Shown: positions 1-10,753, numbered from the stretch's first letter. The stretch: 64,000 nucleotides of DNA from Henricia sp. BOLD:AAB3569 (GCA_037783545.1 JBBELK010000109.1:372001-436000), one strand, 5' to 3'. Notes: generated by a model not told the origin, from the sequence alone. A program made the numbers and translations.

Positions 1-1444
1 GATGGTGATCTGACAAATCGTTGTACTAAGGGAATAAGGTGTGGTTGGCTGGTCTTAAGGACCTCGGGTGGATTGCAATCAAACTTACTAACAGCGACGT
101 TGCTAGACAATTTTCAATTGGGAAGATGGGCGGGGCCGGGTGACACACCCGCACATCCCCCCTCAAGCGGGACCGTTTCTTACTAACAAGTCAGTGCACT
201 AAAATTATGTCATGCCACTTAAAACGTGCCACCCTCAGTGAGTTACTAATCAAAACTCACTTACACCGTGTTTACACTCTAACCGCCACAGACCCAGCAT
301 TTTTATTCCGACTGCAAAACTAAACATTTGCCGCGTTTACACTACACCTCGATTCGGCTTCAACTCACCTTCATAATTGAATTGTAAATGCAGCGCATGC
401 GTGAGCTGTTAGGTGTTGAGGCACTAGTACCAGATTGGTCAATTAAATGTACTACACGGCAGGCACCACCCCAAGGACACTCAAATTGCCGAATCTGTAT
501 TCGGGTAGGTTATCGACCTTGAAAATTGCGGAGTTCAACCACCGCAATTGCAGGGTTCAACTGAAAAAGGTGAATTAGACCCGGGTCTGATCCGCCTAAT
601 TTTTCAATTCACCTTTTTCATTTACACTTAGTGCTTGGCAGAGATCCCGCCAGAGATCCGCCAGGCCTTTTCATGGAGTCGTCAACCTCGCCTTGTATCA
701 GGTTCGTGTTCCTCGGGCAACGAACCCGCTCGTTAAGTGGGGTGTTGCCTGTACTCAGAACGGGAAATCGGGCCGCCTTGCCCCTTTTCCCTCACCGGTC
801 CAGGGACCCTTAGACGGCAAGATCCTTCAATTTTTGCAGTACCTTCAGTTAACATAGCCCCGCAATCCTAGCAGTTAGCAGAAATATTTGGCACAGACTT
901 TGCTTTGGCTCATCCCTCCGAACCAGGTTGGTATCCTGTTCTACCATCCACAACAATGTCCCTACTGCTAGCGGGCAGCATACATTCAAAATGGCGGCGC
1001 CCATGGTGGCAGTTTCCGGGATATTTATGTCGCACAAAAGTAGTTGCCGTCTACAGCTCAACAGGGGGACCATTGGCCCTCCACTTTTCAGTGTTATTTT
1101 TCGTTTCATTGCCTGCTGGTGAGCGGGTGAGCGCCCTCACGGGACAATTAACATGTGCCAACATAATACAATGTATTGTATTAATAGCGCCGTAGCATTG
1201 CCGATTTAGCCGTGGAGTTTTGATTCAAACCCCACACCCACCCTCTAGCGACGCCGCTGGAGAGGTATCCTGCTGATTCTCAAGTCTGTCTTCTCCACTC
1301 CGAACAAGTACATTCGACGAACAAAGCCTTATCGTCACCAAAAGAATTCAGAAATATATACAAGACCTTTCTTGTCTTTTGGCACACCCCACCATCCAGT
1401 GGTGTCGTCAACAATTACAAGATGGCTAAAGACAGTCATGGTAG
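1..1444. other. Non-coding flank with a small hairpin
   Basis: I see no convincing gene here. Short open frames at 631-1195 have no domain pattern and overlap one another. A 15-bp perfect inverted repeat pairs 562-576 with 606-620, leaving a 29-nt loop, and could be the core of an old miniature element. A CCCTCTAGCG word at about 1242 resembles the CTCF-like word repeated near 57-62 kb. The segment ends with GTAG (1441-1444), the left target duplication of Gypsy-1. Confidence 0.5.
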
Positions 1445-2654
1445 TGTGACCAAGCGACCTATAGAAGTTTAATTTCTGTGGTCGATTGTTCACGAACTTT
1501 AAAAGAATAGGGGTGCATATTTTAAATGTTTCAAAAATATTTCTCTCGGGAGTGAATTTAAAAAGAATACCTTAGCCGAGCGCTTTTCAAAAAGTAGGTG
1601 CCTGGCATAGTTGCGTTCGTTAGACCATGAGGGCGTCCTGTATCAGGAACGGGTCCCTTCCCATTCCTGCTCTCGCCGTCGCCTGAGAAAGATGTAGGCA
1701 GCAATTCATTTTGGTTCTCTGATTTGTCTGAGTTTGGCCTTTGGGTTTTCTACGTTACATTTCTGCCTTTGGCTGCCGAGTTCTCCTTGTATAATGGTTC
1801 ATGTTTAGACGACAGACGGTGTGCAGATTTGGCAGGATTCCTCTTGGTAAGAACGTATTTTATTATCGGTATACACATGTCGTGTATTATGTAGTTTCAC
1901 TTGTACGTAGTACATGTACATGCACATACTGTGTATGCTTTACGTGGTAAAAGTTTTATGAATTTCTGTATGGGGATTTTAATTTTGAAGTACATTCTCG
2001 TGTCAATTTATTATTAATCATACAATAACAAATACGATTGTGCACTTTTATAATAAATTTTTGGTGACAAATGCAGAAGTTTTAAAGCATTTCATGTGCA
2101 TTAAATTTTCTTCACAAAATATTTACTTATACAGTTGATGTTACACTAACTGCATGGAGTCATGGCTGGTGGCATTTTTCTAAACTGTTGCTCCAGCTAC
2201 AGTCTTAAGAGTGCTTGAGGTATGAAGTTTAGTTCAGTGAATATGTAATTGGAAATTGAAAGTGCAGAAATTGGAAACAATTTTGGGCCATACCTTGAAA
2301 TGTTTTATTTTAAATAATCGCCATAATACAATTTGAAACAGTAAGAGTTCATTTTCATTCAAGCATGCACTAGACCACTTGATAATTAATTTATATAAAT
2401 GAACTGATAGTACATGTATAATAATTAATGCTACAAAGTTTGTATTATACGTGTATTCATTATTTATTCTTTATTGCATTTCAGATCCCCCATCGCGATC
2501 TGGTAGCCTTGTTGTCATTGTTCATCTGATTGTAGTTTTTGCCTTGTAAATTTGTGAGTTGATTGGGCATATATGTATGTTTCAATAAACGGTAGTTGTC
2601 GGACCTGTATTTCCAAGCGAGTGTCCAGTTCATTTGTCGCTTCGCTCGGTTACA
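1445..2654 (+). repeat. Gypsy-1 5' LTR
   Basis: The LTR begins TGTGAC and ends GTTACA, near-perfect short inverted termini, and matches 9147-10356 base for base apart from one change I found. An AATAAA signal lies at 2584-2589, about 65 bases before the LTR end. A strong donor-like GTAAGA at 1848 and an acceptor-like pyrimidine tract ending TTTCAG at 2484 could define a 637-bp intron inside the LTR. Promoter and start site cannot be placed by eye. Confidence 0.95.
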
Positions 2655-2656
2655 CA

Positions 2657-2678
2657 TGGCGTAGTCGGCAGGGTTCGA
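2657..2678 (+). other. Gypsy-1 primer-binding site (tRNA-Ser)
   Basis: Two bases after the LTR, TGGCGTAGTCGGCAGG is the exact complement of the 3' end of metazoan tRNA-Ser (…CCTGCCGACTACG plus CCA). The next bases match with one mismatch. This marks where minus-strand cDNA synthesis starts. The tRNA assignment relies on my recall of the conserved tRNA-Ser acceptor sequence. Confidence 0.8.
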
Positions 2679-2796
2679 CAACTCAGGGGAATTAGAAATT
2701 GAAATACATACATGTGCAATACAATTAACAAGGCTACCAGAATTTATTCGCTGTCCTTTCATCTGACGGAACTGACTTTTAGTGACTGGAGCATGA

Positions 2797-2884
2797 GCTG
2801 ACGCGGATTCACCGGCTGACGCGGATTCACCGGCTGACGCGGATTCACCGGCTGACGCGGATTCACCGGCTGACGCGGATTCAC
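2797..2884 (+). repeat. 18-bp tandem repeat in Gypsy-1 leader
   Basis: About 4.9 copies of GCTGACGCGGATTCACCG sit between the primer site and gag. The copies look identical, which fits a recent expansion. Open frames across it on the minus strand simply follow the 18-bp (6-codon) period and are not taken as genes. The rest of the leader, up to 3420, shows nothing else I can name. Confidence 0.9.
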
Positions 2885-3420
2885 GTCCATTTGTGCTTGC
2901 CAGTATACTACCACAACAGAGGATACCGTCCAAGTCGAGCCATCAACCATGAAGGGGTACCTCGAGCATCAATTACAGTAATGTAAATGTTTTAATAATT
3001 TGCATTGGTATTATTGGTGAGAAGTGACAGGTTGACCATTGCCGTTTTTCCTAACACTATTGTGGATTTTAGAACGGAACCCAGTTTGAAATTAACGAAA
3101 ATTGTTCCGTAAACATTTGAGTGGTCCCGTGTGTTTTATGCACGAACTTAGATGCAGTGGTCAACTCCTCATTTCTTTCCAACTAATTTTGGCGTTAAAT
3201 ATTTTGGGTAGAATTTTATTCCCAGACCATCATTTTAGACATGTTTTGTATTTTGTGAGCTTACTTGCGTCGCTAGCAACTTAGCTTTGGGTTTGTCGGT
3301 TGCTTCAAACCATTGGCTCCTTGAAAATATTAGTGAAAGTTGATGGTCAGGAATTGAATTCTTACCAATAATTTTGTCAATTGTTGTTGGATTTGTATTT
3401 AACGATTTTTGGTGTTTAAT

Positions 3421-4446
3421 ATGGCTTCTAAGGAAGAGGTAGACGATTTACGTGCACATTTAGAAAAATTGACCATGGAATTAGAATCAGTTTCTGGATC
3501 GAAAAAGAAATCAAGTCCTGCTTACTTACTTATGCCGTCACAGAAGAAAATTAAGAGTTTTACGGGTAAAGAACAAGACATCACTTTAGAAGATTGGACT
3601 TGCGATATTATTGCCTCAATTGCATCTAGACCACTTGAAGAAGATGATAAAGTCCATTTTATGTTTCAACATCTTGAGGGCCCTGCTAGAGAAGAGGTTA
3701 AACTTCGCCCAGTAGAAGATCGTGATACTGGAGAAAAACTTTTGACGATTTTACATGAAGTTTTTGGTATTAAAGCAACAGGGGTGCAATTACAGCGACA
3801 GTTCTTTGAATGTAGGCAAAGGCCATCTGAATCACTTAGGGATTTCTCTCATCAACTCATGGAGACACTAAACAAAGTCCTTGTAAAATGTCCCCATCTG
3901 AACCACTCGAAGGGTAAATTGTTGTGTGATCAGTTTTCTGAAGGTGTTATCGACCAAGCCCTGAGGAAACACTTAAAGAAACAACTTCGTGATTGTCCCA
4001 GCATGTCCTTTCTTGAGCTGCGTCGAGAAGCTATTGAGTGGGCAGAGGAAGACGTCACTGATGTTAAGACCAAAGCGACTGTAAATGAGACCAAAGAAGT
4101 AACCAAACCTACCTCGGACCTTGTACAGATGAAGTCCTTGTTGGAAGATCAACGTCAAGTAATACGGGATCAGCGTGTTCAGATTGATCGTCTTCTTCAG
4201 GCTGTTCCAAAGAGTGCAGAAAGTACTACTGTTTCTTCGTCGTCTACCAAGCGTACAGGCACCAGTCTTCGACCTATATGGTATTGCGATTACTGTCGTC
4301 GGAAAGGCCATGTCATCTCTACTTGCTTCAAGAAACAACTGTCTGAGGCACAAGCTGAACTGGCAGATTATCGCAAAGCCGGAACTACTCGCAATACAGA
4401 AGATTGGCGTAAGGGTACAGGTCAAGCCCATGGAGCGTCAAACTAG
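3421..4446 (+). CDS. gag: Gypsy-1 Gag
   Basis: This 341-residue structural protein should form the virus-like particle and package element RNA. I start at the ATG at 3421; the frame opens slightly further upstream but without an ATG. A retrotransposon-gag-type helical region fills the first half (an LEDW-type motif near residue 57, a 'PAREEVKLRP' segment near residue 95). A single CCHC zinc knuckle, C-x2-C-x4-H-x4-C (CDYCRRKGHVISTC), lies near residue 290. The C-terminal 34 nt overlap the pol frame, which is -1 relative to gag. That suggests programmed -1 frameshifting or re-initiation, although no textbook slippery heptamer is visible. It is intact, with no stops. Confidence 0.93.
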   Translation: MASKEEVDDLRAHLEKLTMELESVSGSKKKSSPAYLLMPSQKKIKSFTGKEQDITLEDWTCDIIASIASRPLEEDDKVHFMFQHLEGPAREEVKLRPVEDRDTGEKLLTILHEVFGIKATGVQLQRQFFECRQRPSESLRDFSHQLMETLNKVLVKCPHLNHSKGKLLCDQFSEGVIDQALRKHLKKQLRDCPSMSFLELRREAIEWAEEDVTDVKTKATVNETKEVTKPTSDLVQMKSLLEDQRQVIRDQRVQIDRLLQAVPKSAESTTVSSSSTKRTGTSLRPIWYCDYCRRKGHVISTCFKKQLSEAQAELADYRKAGTTRNTEDWRKGTGQAHGASN

Positions 4447-4487
4447 TCCCTCCCACTGGTCGGAACCCAGAGGTGGGTAGGGTTAAT

Positions 4488-7400
4488 ATGGGTTCAGCCA
4501 ACACCGATAAGTCTAACCAGATAGGTCCTCGGGATCGTTTTGTTGGGGTTTCCCCAACACTGGAAGTGAAACTCGGAGGTGTTAATTTGCAGTGTCTTAT
4601 TGATACAGGGTCCATGGTTACAACAGTGACTGAAGAATTTTTCAGCCATTATCTCAAACCAGCTGGAGCTGATTTGTTCACCGAGGGACTTTGGTTGTCG
4701 TTGACCTGTGCATCTGGCTTGAACATCCCATACATTGGCTACCTAGAGCTTGACATTGAGGTACAAGGAGTCGTCTTGTTTAAAATGGGAGTAGTTGTTG
4801 TGAAAGATTCGGTTAACCCTGAGGTACGAGAGCAGAAGCGCTTAGTTCCTATGGTCTTGGGGATGAATGTTATATCACCAGCTATTGACAAGGGAGTCAA
4901 CATCATTTCAAGTATTGGTAACCAAAGAAGTAATTCTGCATCGGTGCATACAGTAGCCGACGACTCAGTTTTCATTCCTGCACAGTCATGGGTAACTGTC
5001 CAAGCGAGAAGTCGTGGTACTGGAACTCGATTTTCTGTTGTGGAACCTTTAAGGAATTCTCACAACCTTCGAGTTGGAGTCATGGTGGAGTCTACTTTAG
5101 TCGAGGTTATTTCTGGCCAGTCATTTCCGGTTAGAATGGTTAATTTTTCGACTGAGGGTGTAGTCATTCCCGGAAGGACTCCAATTGCCATTATGAGTGC
5201 TGTTCATTCAGTAAGGTCGGATGCTGCTCCAGAGGTTTTGTTCCAGCAAGTCTCTGTGAACGAGATCCAGGTATCTGTTTCCCGTTGCAAAACTGCTTCG
5301 ACTCCGGAGAGCAAAGACTGTCCTGCTGTTGACTTGTCAGAATTTGATGGTACTCCGGAACAGATGATTCAGATCAAGTCATTACTTCGCAAGCACCAAG
5401 ACATATTTGCTCAATCGAATTTAGATCTTGGGGAAACATCAACTGTCACTCATCGTATTGTCACTAAAACAGAAGAATCATCAACACAGCCTTATCGTCG
5501 TATACCGCCGAACCAGTTCAACGAGGTCAAGCAACACATTCGAGAACTTCTTCAGGTTGGGATCATATATGAAAGTCACAGTCCATACGCTGCTCCAATA
5601 GTCGTAGCTAAGAAGAAAGATGGCACCTTGCGTATGTGTGTTGATTATCGCAAGCTGAATGCCAACACTAAACGAGACGCCTTTCCATTGCCTCGTATTC
5701 TGGAATCCTTTGATGCCCCTATTGGTTCAAAGTTTTTTAGCACTTTGGATTTAGCCAGCGGTTATTATCAGATCAAGATGGATGAGCAAGATCGTAAGAA
5801 AACGGCCTTCACAACTCCCTTTGGCCTTTACGAATACAATAGAATGCCGTTTGGGTTGTGCGGAGCACCCGCCACCTTTCAGAGGCTTATGCAGAGATGT
5901 TTTGATGATTTGATTCTGCAGATGTTGTTGGTATATCTGGATGACATTCTTGTGTACTCTAAATCTTTTGGGGAACACATAAAACATCTTGACTTGGTGT
6001 TTAGTAGACTTAGGGCACATAACCTAAAGTTAAAACCCTCTAAATGTCATCTCTTTAAGAAACAGGTCTCATACTTGGGTCACATCCTCTCAGCAGAAGG
6101 GATTGCTACTGACGAAAGCAAGACGAAGGCAGTTACTGAATGGCCAGTCCCTCGAACGCTCAAGCAGTTGCGGACGTTCCTTGGATTCGCAAGTTACTAC
6201 AGGAGGTATGTCCCTGGATTTTCTAAGATAGCACGAATACTGTTTGCTTTGGTGGGAGAATGTCAGAAACGATCACCTGCCTACTTCCGCCAGAGATGGG
6301 ATGATGATTGTCAGCAGGCATTTGATCATCTAAAAAACAAGTTTGTGTCGATGCCAATCCTCGGATATGCAGACTTCACCAAGCCTTTTGTAGTGGAAGT
6401 GGATGCTAGCTTGGATGGACTGGGTGCTGTCCTTTCTCAAGAACAGGAAGGGAAGAGAAAAGTCATTGCTTATGCAAGCCGCACTCTTCGTCCGAATGAG
6501 AAGAACATGCAACGATACAGTTCTATGAAATTGGAGCTCTTGGCTGTCACCTGGGCCGTTACCGATAAATTTAAAGATTATCTTTATGGCAGCAGGTGCG
6601 AGATATGGACTGATAATAATGCACTTAGTCATTTGCAAACTGCACGACTAGATGCTACGGAGCAGAGATGGGTTGCCAAATTGAGTACCTTTGACTTCAA
6701 CTTGAAGTATCGGTCAGGACGTGAAAATGCCAACGCCGATGCTTTGTCACGCCAAGTGTCCAGAGACGATCAAGAGAAATGTTCAGACGACGATCTTCGA
6801 CATCTCTTACCTGTGACGTGTAGCAGTACACCTGTTCATCTACAGGCAGTTGGTACTTACGAGAATTCGGAGCTGGCTCCTGTGAGGAACTACCATGGAA
6901 TTTGTTCACAAGTCACAGTTTTTCCATCATACTCATTGAGCGAACTTCAGGAATTTCAACAGAAGGACCCTGTGATCAAAAGGTTCTTGGTGTATTTTAA
7001 GCAAGGCAGGATGCCTTTGCGGTCTGAAAGGAAGTCTGAGCCACACCATGTTCTGGTTCTCCTTCGACAACGAGATAAAATTGTAGAAGCTGATGGTGTC
7101 CTGTACAGAAGATGCATTATTCATGGAGTTGAGACAAGACAGCTTGTTCTTCCTGCCTGTCTGAAACCAAAGATTCTTTCGTCACTTCATGAGCAGAGTG
7201 GTCATCAGGGCGAAGAACGTACCTTCTCATTGGTACAACAAAGGTGCTATTGGCCAGGTGTATGGCGTGACGTGAAACAATGGGTACAACAATGTGAACG
7301 ATGTGCTGTGTCAAAACTACCCTCTCCCAAGCCTAAGAACCCTTTAGGGCATTTGATAGCTTCTCGTCCACTAGAAGTGATTGCAATTGATTTCACGTGT

Positions 7401-8789
7401 ATTGAACCTGCATCAGACCGTACAGAGAATGTACTTGTCATTACCGACATCTTTTCTAAATACACCATAGCAGTTCCGACTAAAGATCAAACTGCAGTAA
7501 CAACAGCTCGAGTTCTTGTGAATGAGTGGTTCGTGAAATTTGGAGTTCCTGAACGAATCCATTCTGACCAAGGCCGTCAATTTGAATCGGAGTTGATCTC
7601 ACAATTGTGTTCTTTGTACAATATTCGTAAGTCTAGAACAACAGCTTACCATGCTCAAGGGAATTCACAATGTGAACGCTTTAATAGAACAATGCATGAT
7701 TTACTTAGAACACTGACACAGAAACAGAAACGTCAGTGGCATAAACATTTAGGTGAACTTGTGTATTGCTATAACGCTACCATTCATCCAGCTACAGGAT
7801 TTTCCCCATTCTATTTGATGTTTGGCCGTGAACCCATCCTTCCGGTTGACATACTTCTCGGGAAACAGTACGATGCAGGTGAAGATTGGGTGAGCTTACA
7901 TAGACAACGCCTACAAGAGTCCTTTGAGATGGCTCAAAAGAAATTGGAGTCCACTGCCGAGTCACGTAAGGAAAGATATGACGCAAAAGCTAAACCATAC
8001 ACATTTAACATTGGAGATGTAGTTTACTTGAAACGACACCAATTTGCTGGGCGACATAAAATTCAAGATGCTTACTTACCTGATTTGTATTGTGTAGTTG
8101 GTCAGCCTGATTCAGGAAATTGTGTGTATTCTGTTAAGCTAGCAGATGGTTCTAGTAAGGTTAAGAATGTCCATTCTACCGAGCTGAAGCTTGTACCACC
8201 GAAAGATGTCAACACACATACTATCAGAAAAGAAACTAAGAAATCTGACCAAGATAACCAGGGTTCTGCTGTTGATTCAGTGGATGAAAGTAAACAACCT
8301 GCACAGAGTAATGTACAGAAAGATGACAGTAGTTCTGAGTCAGATCTAGAGATAATGGTGATTCCTGGTAATGACTCGCCTGTGAGAAGTACGTGTAACA
8401 TTAGACCAGTGAAGAGTCCATTGTGGCGTCGTAGACGCACTAAAAGAAAAACTGCTGGCAAACATGGTAATCCTTTCAAGTTACCTCGTTCTGCTGTTCG
8501 AGAACACCATGCACGTATACTTGACCCTTCAGAACATAGAGCCATAACTATTGAGTTAGGAATTGTCATATTTGCCATCATAAGTTTGTTTTGTGGGTAT
8601 CATGTAGCCAGTGGATTTCTAGGTGGATCACTGCATTATTTTGTTACTGGATTTTCTTTGTTAATGATACTTGTATTGCTTTTCCCTAATAGATGTAGAG
8701 AAGTAGTTGCGTTTGTGTGCCAATTACAGCCCTACATCGATTCGGTACCTGGCAAGGCAGAGCAGCATCCGTTGAAAACTTCAGTTTAA
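4488..8789 (+). CDS. pol: Gypsy-1 Pol polyprotein with C-terminal membrane segments
   Basis: The frame is open from 4413 and its first ATG is at 4488. Counting residues from codon 4473: an aspartic protease with LIDTGS (D44); reverse transcriptase with Y488-L-D-D; RNase H with VEVDAS (D644); an HHCC integrase zinc finger (H906, H911); and an integrase core with D973, D1032 and E1068, that is D-x35-E. A GPY/F-like module follows (IGDVVYLK region). The tail then has an acidic Ser/Asp-rich stretch, a basic RRRRTKRK patch and two hydrophobic segments near residues 1361-1381 and 1389-1409, unexpected for Pol. Synthesis probably needs a -1 shift out of gag in the 4413-4446 overlap. All catalytic residues are present and there are no breaks. 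Confidence 0.95.
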   Translation: MGSANTDKSNQIGPRDRFVGVSPTLEVKLGGVNLQCLIDTGSMVTTVTEEFFSHYLKPAGADLFTEGLWLSLTCASGLNIPYIGYLELDIEVQGVVLFKMGVVVVKDSVNPEVREQKRLVPMVLGMNVISPAIDKGVNIISSIGNQRSNSASVHTVADDSVFIPAQSWVTVQARSRGTGTRFSVVEPLRNSHNLRVGVMVESTLVEVISGQSFPVRMVNFSTEGVVIPGRTPIAIMSAVHSVRSDAAPEVLFQQVSVNEIQVSVSRCKTASTPESKDCPAVDLSEFDGTPEQMIQIKSLLRKHQDIFAQSNLDLGETSTVTHRIVTKTEESSTQPYRRIPPNQFNEVKQHIRELLQVGIIYESHSPYAAPIVVAKKKDGTLRMCVDYRKLNANTKRDAFPLPRILESFDAPIGSKFFSTLDLASGYYQIKMDEQDRKKTAFTTPFGLYEYNRMPFGLCGAPATFQRLMQRCFDDLILQMLLVYLDDILVYSKSFGEHIKHLDLVFSRLRAHNLKLKPSKCHLFKKQVSYLGHILSAEGIATDESKTKAVTEWPVPRTLKQLRTFLGFASYYRRYVPGFSKIARILFALVGECQKRSPAYFRQRWDDDCQQAFDHLKNKFVSMPILGYADFTKPFVVEVDASLDGLGAVLSQEQEGKRKVIAYASRTLRPNEKNMQRYSSMKLELLAVTWAVTDKFKDYLYGSRCEIWTDNNALSHLQTARLDATEQRWVAKLSTFDFNLKYRSGRENANADALSRQVSRDDQEKCSDDDLRHLLPVTCSSTPVHLQAVGTYENSELAPVRNYHGICSQVTVFPSYSLSELQEFQQKDPVIKRFLVYFKQGRMPLRSERKSEPHHVLVLLRQRDKIVEADGVLYRRCIIHGVETRQLVLPACLKPKILSSLHEQSGHQGEERTFSLVQQRCYWPGVWRDVKQWVQQCERCAVSKLPSPKPKNPLGHLIASRPLEVIAIDFTCIEPASDRTENVLVITDIFSKYTIAVPTKDQTAVTTARVLVNEWFVKFGVPERIHSDQGRQFESELISQLCSLYNIRKSRTTAYHAQGNSQCERFNRTMHDLLRTLTQKQKRQWHKHLGELVYCYNATIHPATGFSPFYLMFGREPILPVDILLGKQYDAGEDWVSLHRQRLQESFEMAQKKLESTAESRKERYDAKAKPYTFNIGDVVYLKRHQFAGRHKIQDAYLPDLYCVVGQPDSGNCVYSVKLADGSSKVKNVHSTELKLVPPKDVNTHTIRKETKKSDQDNQGSAVDSVDESKQPAQSNVQKDDSSSESDLEIMVIPGNDSPVRSTCNIRPVKSPLWRRRRTKRKTAGKHGNPFKLPRSAVREHHARILDPSEHRAITIELGIVIFAIISLFCGYHVASGFLGGSLHYFVTGFSLLMILVLLFPNRCREVVAFVCQLQPYIDSVPGKAEQHPLKTSV

Positions 8790-9146
8790 CTTCAGCGTTG
8801 GTAATAATCATTCAATTGTATTTGTTTGGACCAAGTCTTTTTATATGAAAACAACCATGAATAGGAACTTTTAGTTCAAATTTGGGGTTCTTGCCCCAAA
8901 CATGGAAAGATTGTTGATGACTTGTATATTTTTGGTCAAAATACATTTGAGATCTAACCCTGATGTAGTTCTGAGGTGATCAGCTGATGCAAAGGAATTG
9001 TAAATAGTGTAAAATAGTACAGACATCGCAAAATTTGGCAAGATGCAGTAAAGTATTTAAATCGTATTAAAATAGGTTCGGACACTACTAGTACTGATAT
9101 TAAATTATAAAGTATTTATTGCATAAATATTTTTCCTTGGGGTGTG
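8790..9146 (+). other. Gypsy-1 3' untranslated region
   Basis: A 357-bp AT-rich stretch between the pol stop and the 3' LTR. No ORF or env-like remnant is visible. Only a short CCTTGGGGTG run, a poor polypurine tract, precedes the LTR. Confidence 0.7.
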
Positions 9147-10356
9147 TGTGACCAAGCGACCTATAGAAGTTTAATTTCTGTGGTCGATTGTTCACGAACT
9201 TTAAAAGAATAGGGGTGCATATTTTAAATGTTTCAAAAATATTTCTCTCGGGAGTGAATTTAAAAAGAATACCTTAGCCGAGCGCTTTTCAAAAAGTAGG
9301 TGCCTGGCATAGTTGCGTTCGTTAGACCATGAGGGCGTCCTGTATCAGGAACGGGTCCCTTCCCATTCCTGCTCTCGCCGTCGCCTGAGAAAGATGTAGG
9401 CAGCAATTCATTTTGGTTCTCTGATTTGTCTGAGTTTGGCCTTTGGGTTTTCTACGTTACATTTCTGCCTTTGGCTGCCGAGTTCTCCTTGTATAATGGT
9501 TCATGTTTAGACGACAGACGGTGTGCAGATTTGGCAGGATTCCTCTTGGTAAGAACGTATTTTATTATCGGTATACACATGTCGTGTATTATGTAGTTTC
9601 ACTTGTACGTAGTACATGTACATGCACATACTGTGTATGCTTTACGTGGTAAAAGTTTTATGAATTTCTGTATGGGGATTTTAATTTTGAAGTACATTCT
9701 CGTGTCAATTTATTATTAATCATACAATAACAAATACGATTGTGCACTTTTATAATAAATTTTTGGTGACAAATGCAGAAGTTTTAAAGCATTTCATGTG
9801 CATTAAATTTTCTTCACAAAATATTTACTTATACAGTTGATGTTACACTAACTGCATGGAGTCATGGCTGGTGGCATTTTTCTAAACTGTTGCTCCAGCT
9901 ACAGTCTTAAGAGTGCTTGAGGTATGAAGTTTAGTTCAGTGAATATGTAATTGGAAATTGAAAGTGCAGAAATTGGAAACAATTTTGGGCCATACCTTGA
10001 AATGTTTTATTTTAAATAATCGCCATAATACAATTTGAAACAGTAAGAGTTTATTTTCATTCAAGCATGCACTAGACCACTTGATAATTAATTTATATAA
10101 ATGAACTGATAGTACATGTATAATAATTAATGCTACAAAGTTTGTATTATACGTGTATTCATTATTTATTCTTTATTGCATTTCAGATCCCCCATCGCGA
10201 TCTGGTAGCCTTGTTGTCATTGTTCATCTGATTGTAGTTTTTGCCTTGTAAATTTGTGAGTTGATTGGGCATATATGTATGTTTCAATAAACGGTAGTTG
10301 TCGGACCTGTATTTCCAAGCGAGTGTCCAGTTCATTTGTCGCTTCGCTCGGTTACA
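9147..10356 (+). repeat. Gypsy-1 3' LTR
   Basis: Same length and termini as the 5' LTR, with T at 10052 where the 5' copy has C. It is followed directly by GTAG (10357-10360), the right target duplication. The AATAAA at 10286-10291 would terminate element transcripts. Confidence 0.95.
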
Positions 10357-10429
10357 GTAGCGTCAGGGATAGATGCATCCCATTTCAAGGCACATTACAT
10401 GTGCAGCATATTTATTGACGGCAGCAACT

Positions 10430-10492
10430 ATAGTAACCTATTTGCACAACCGCCTTTGTTTCCGTCCGACTCCGGTATCTATAGGTTACTAT
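10430..10492. repeat. Hairpin with shared core, copy 1
   Basis: A 39-nt core (10442-10480, starting TTGCACAACCGCC and ending CCGGTATCT) is bracketed by a perfect 12-bp inverted repeat: ATAGTAACCTAT at 10430-10441 and its complement at 10481-10492. The same core recurs at 10783-10821 between entirely different arms. The right arm overlaps the start of the 65-bp repeat at 10487. Confidence 0.85.
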
Positions 10493-10551
10493 TGGCACAT
10501 TCGTCGACGTTGAGGGCAGCGTAGGAATCTACGCAGTCTCGAGTATACCAA
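10487..10551 (+). repeat. 65-bp inverted-repeat partner, left copy
   Basis: These 65 bases are the perfect reverse complement of 17237-17301, 6.7 kb away. The pair flanks the decayed recombinase retroelement and the minisatellite. They may be terminal repeats of that element, or a templated patch copied from the right locus during repair. Flanking sequence outside the 65 bases is unrelated. Confidence 0.85.
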
Positions 10552-10753
10552 TGTGGCAGGTGGGGAGTATTTGGACGAGAAGAAACGAGTCGGCAGAGGA
10601 CGGTACGGTTGTATGTCTCAACGGTGGTAAGATAATAGTTTGGCCTCGGCGGCCAGCTTCTGGTGAGTATTATTATATATATACTTTTTTTTCCCGCCCA
10701 CCCGACCTCCTTTCTCATTTTTGAGCTTTCCTCTGGCTTCGGTTTCTATGCTC

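Larger units (their letters stand above)
1445..10356 (+). mobile_element. Gypsy-1: complete, very young LTR retrotransposon
   Basis: The element has two 1210-bp LTRs, an internal region of about 6.5 kb, gag and pol in consecutive frames, and a 4-bp target duplication: GTAG at 1441-1444 and again at 10357-10360. The order protease, reverse transcriptase, RNase H, integrase is that of Ty3/Gypsy elements, as opposed to Copia. Comparing the LTRs by eye I found one substitution (C at 2350, T at 10052), so insertion was recent. Both ORFs are open, so the copy may be autonomous. No env-like ORF follows pol, but the Pol C-terminus is unusual (see the pol entry). A polypurine tract before 9147 is weak. 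Confidence 0.95.

Noticed and set aside
2481..2950. Minus-strand ORFs with SASAGE/NPRQPV repeats
   Set aside because: Generated by the 18-bp tandem repeat in the Gypsy-1 leader.
8547..8789. Gypsy-1 C-terminal membrane segments as a full envelope gene
   Set aside because: Too short, no signal peptide, no separate ORF, no surface domain.
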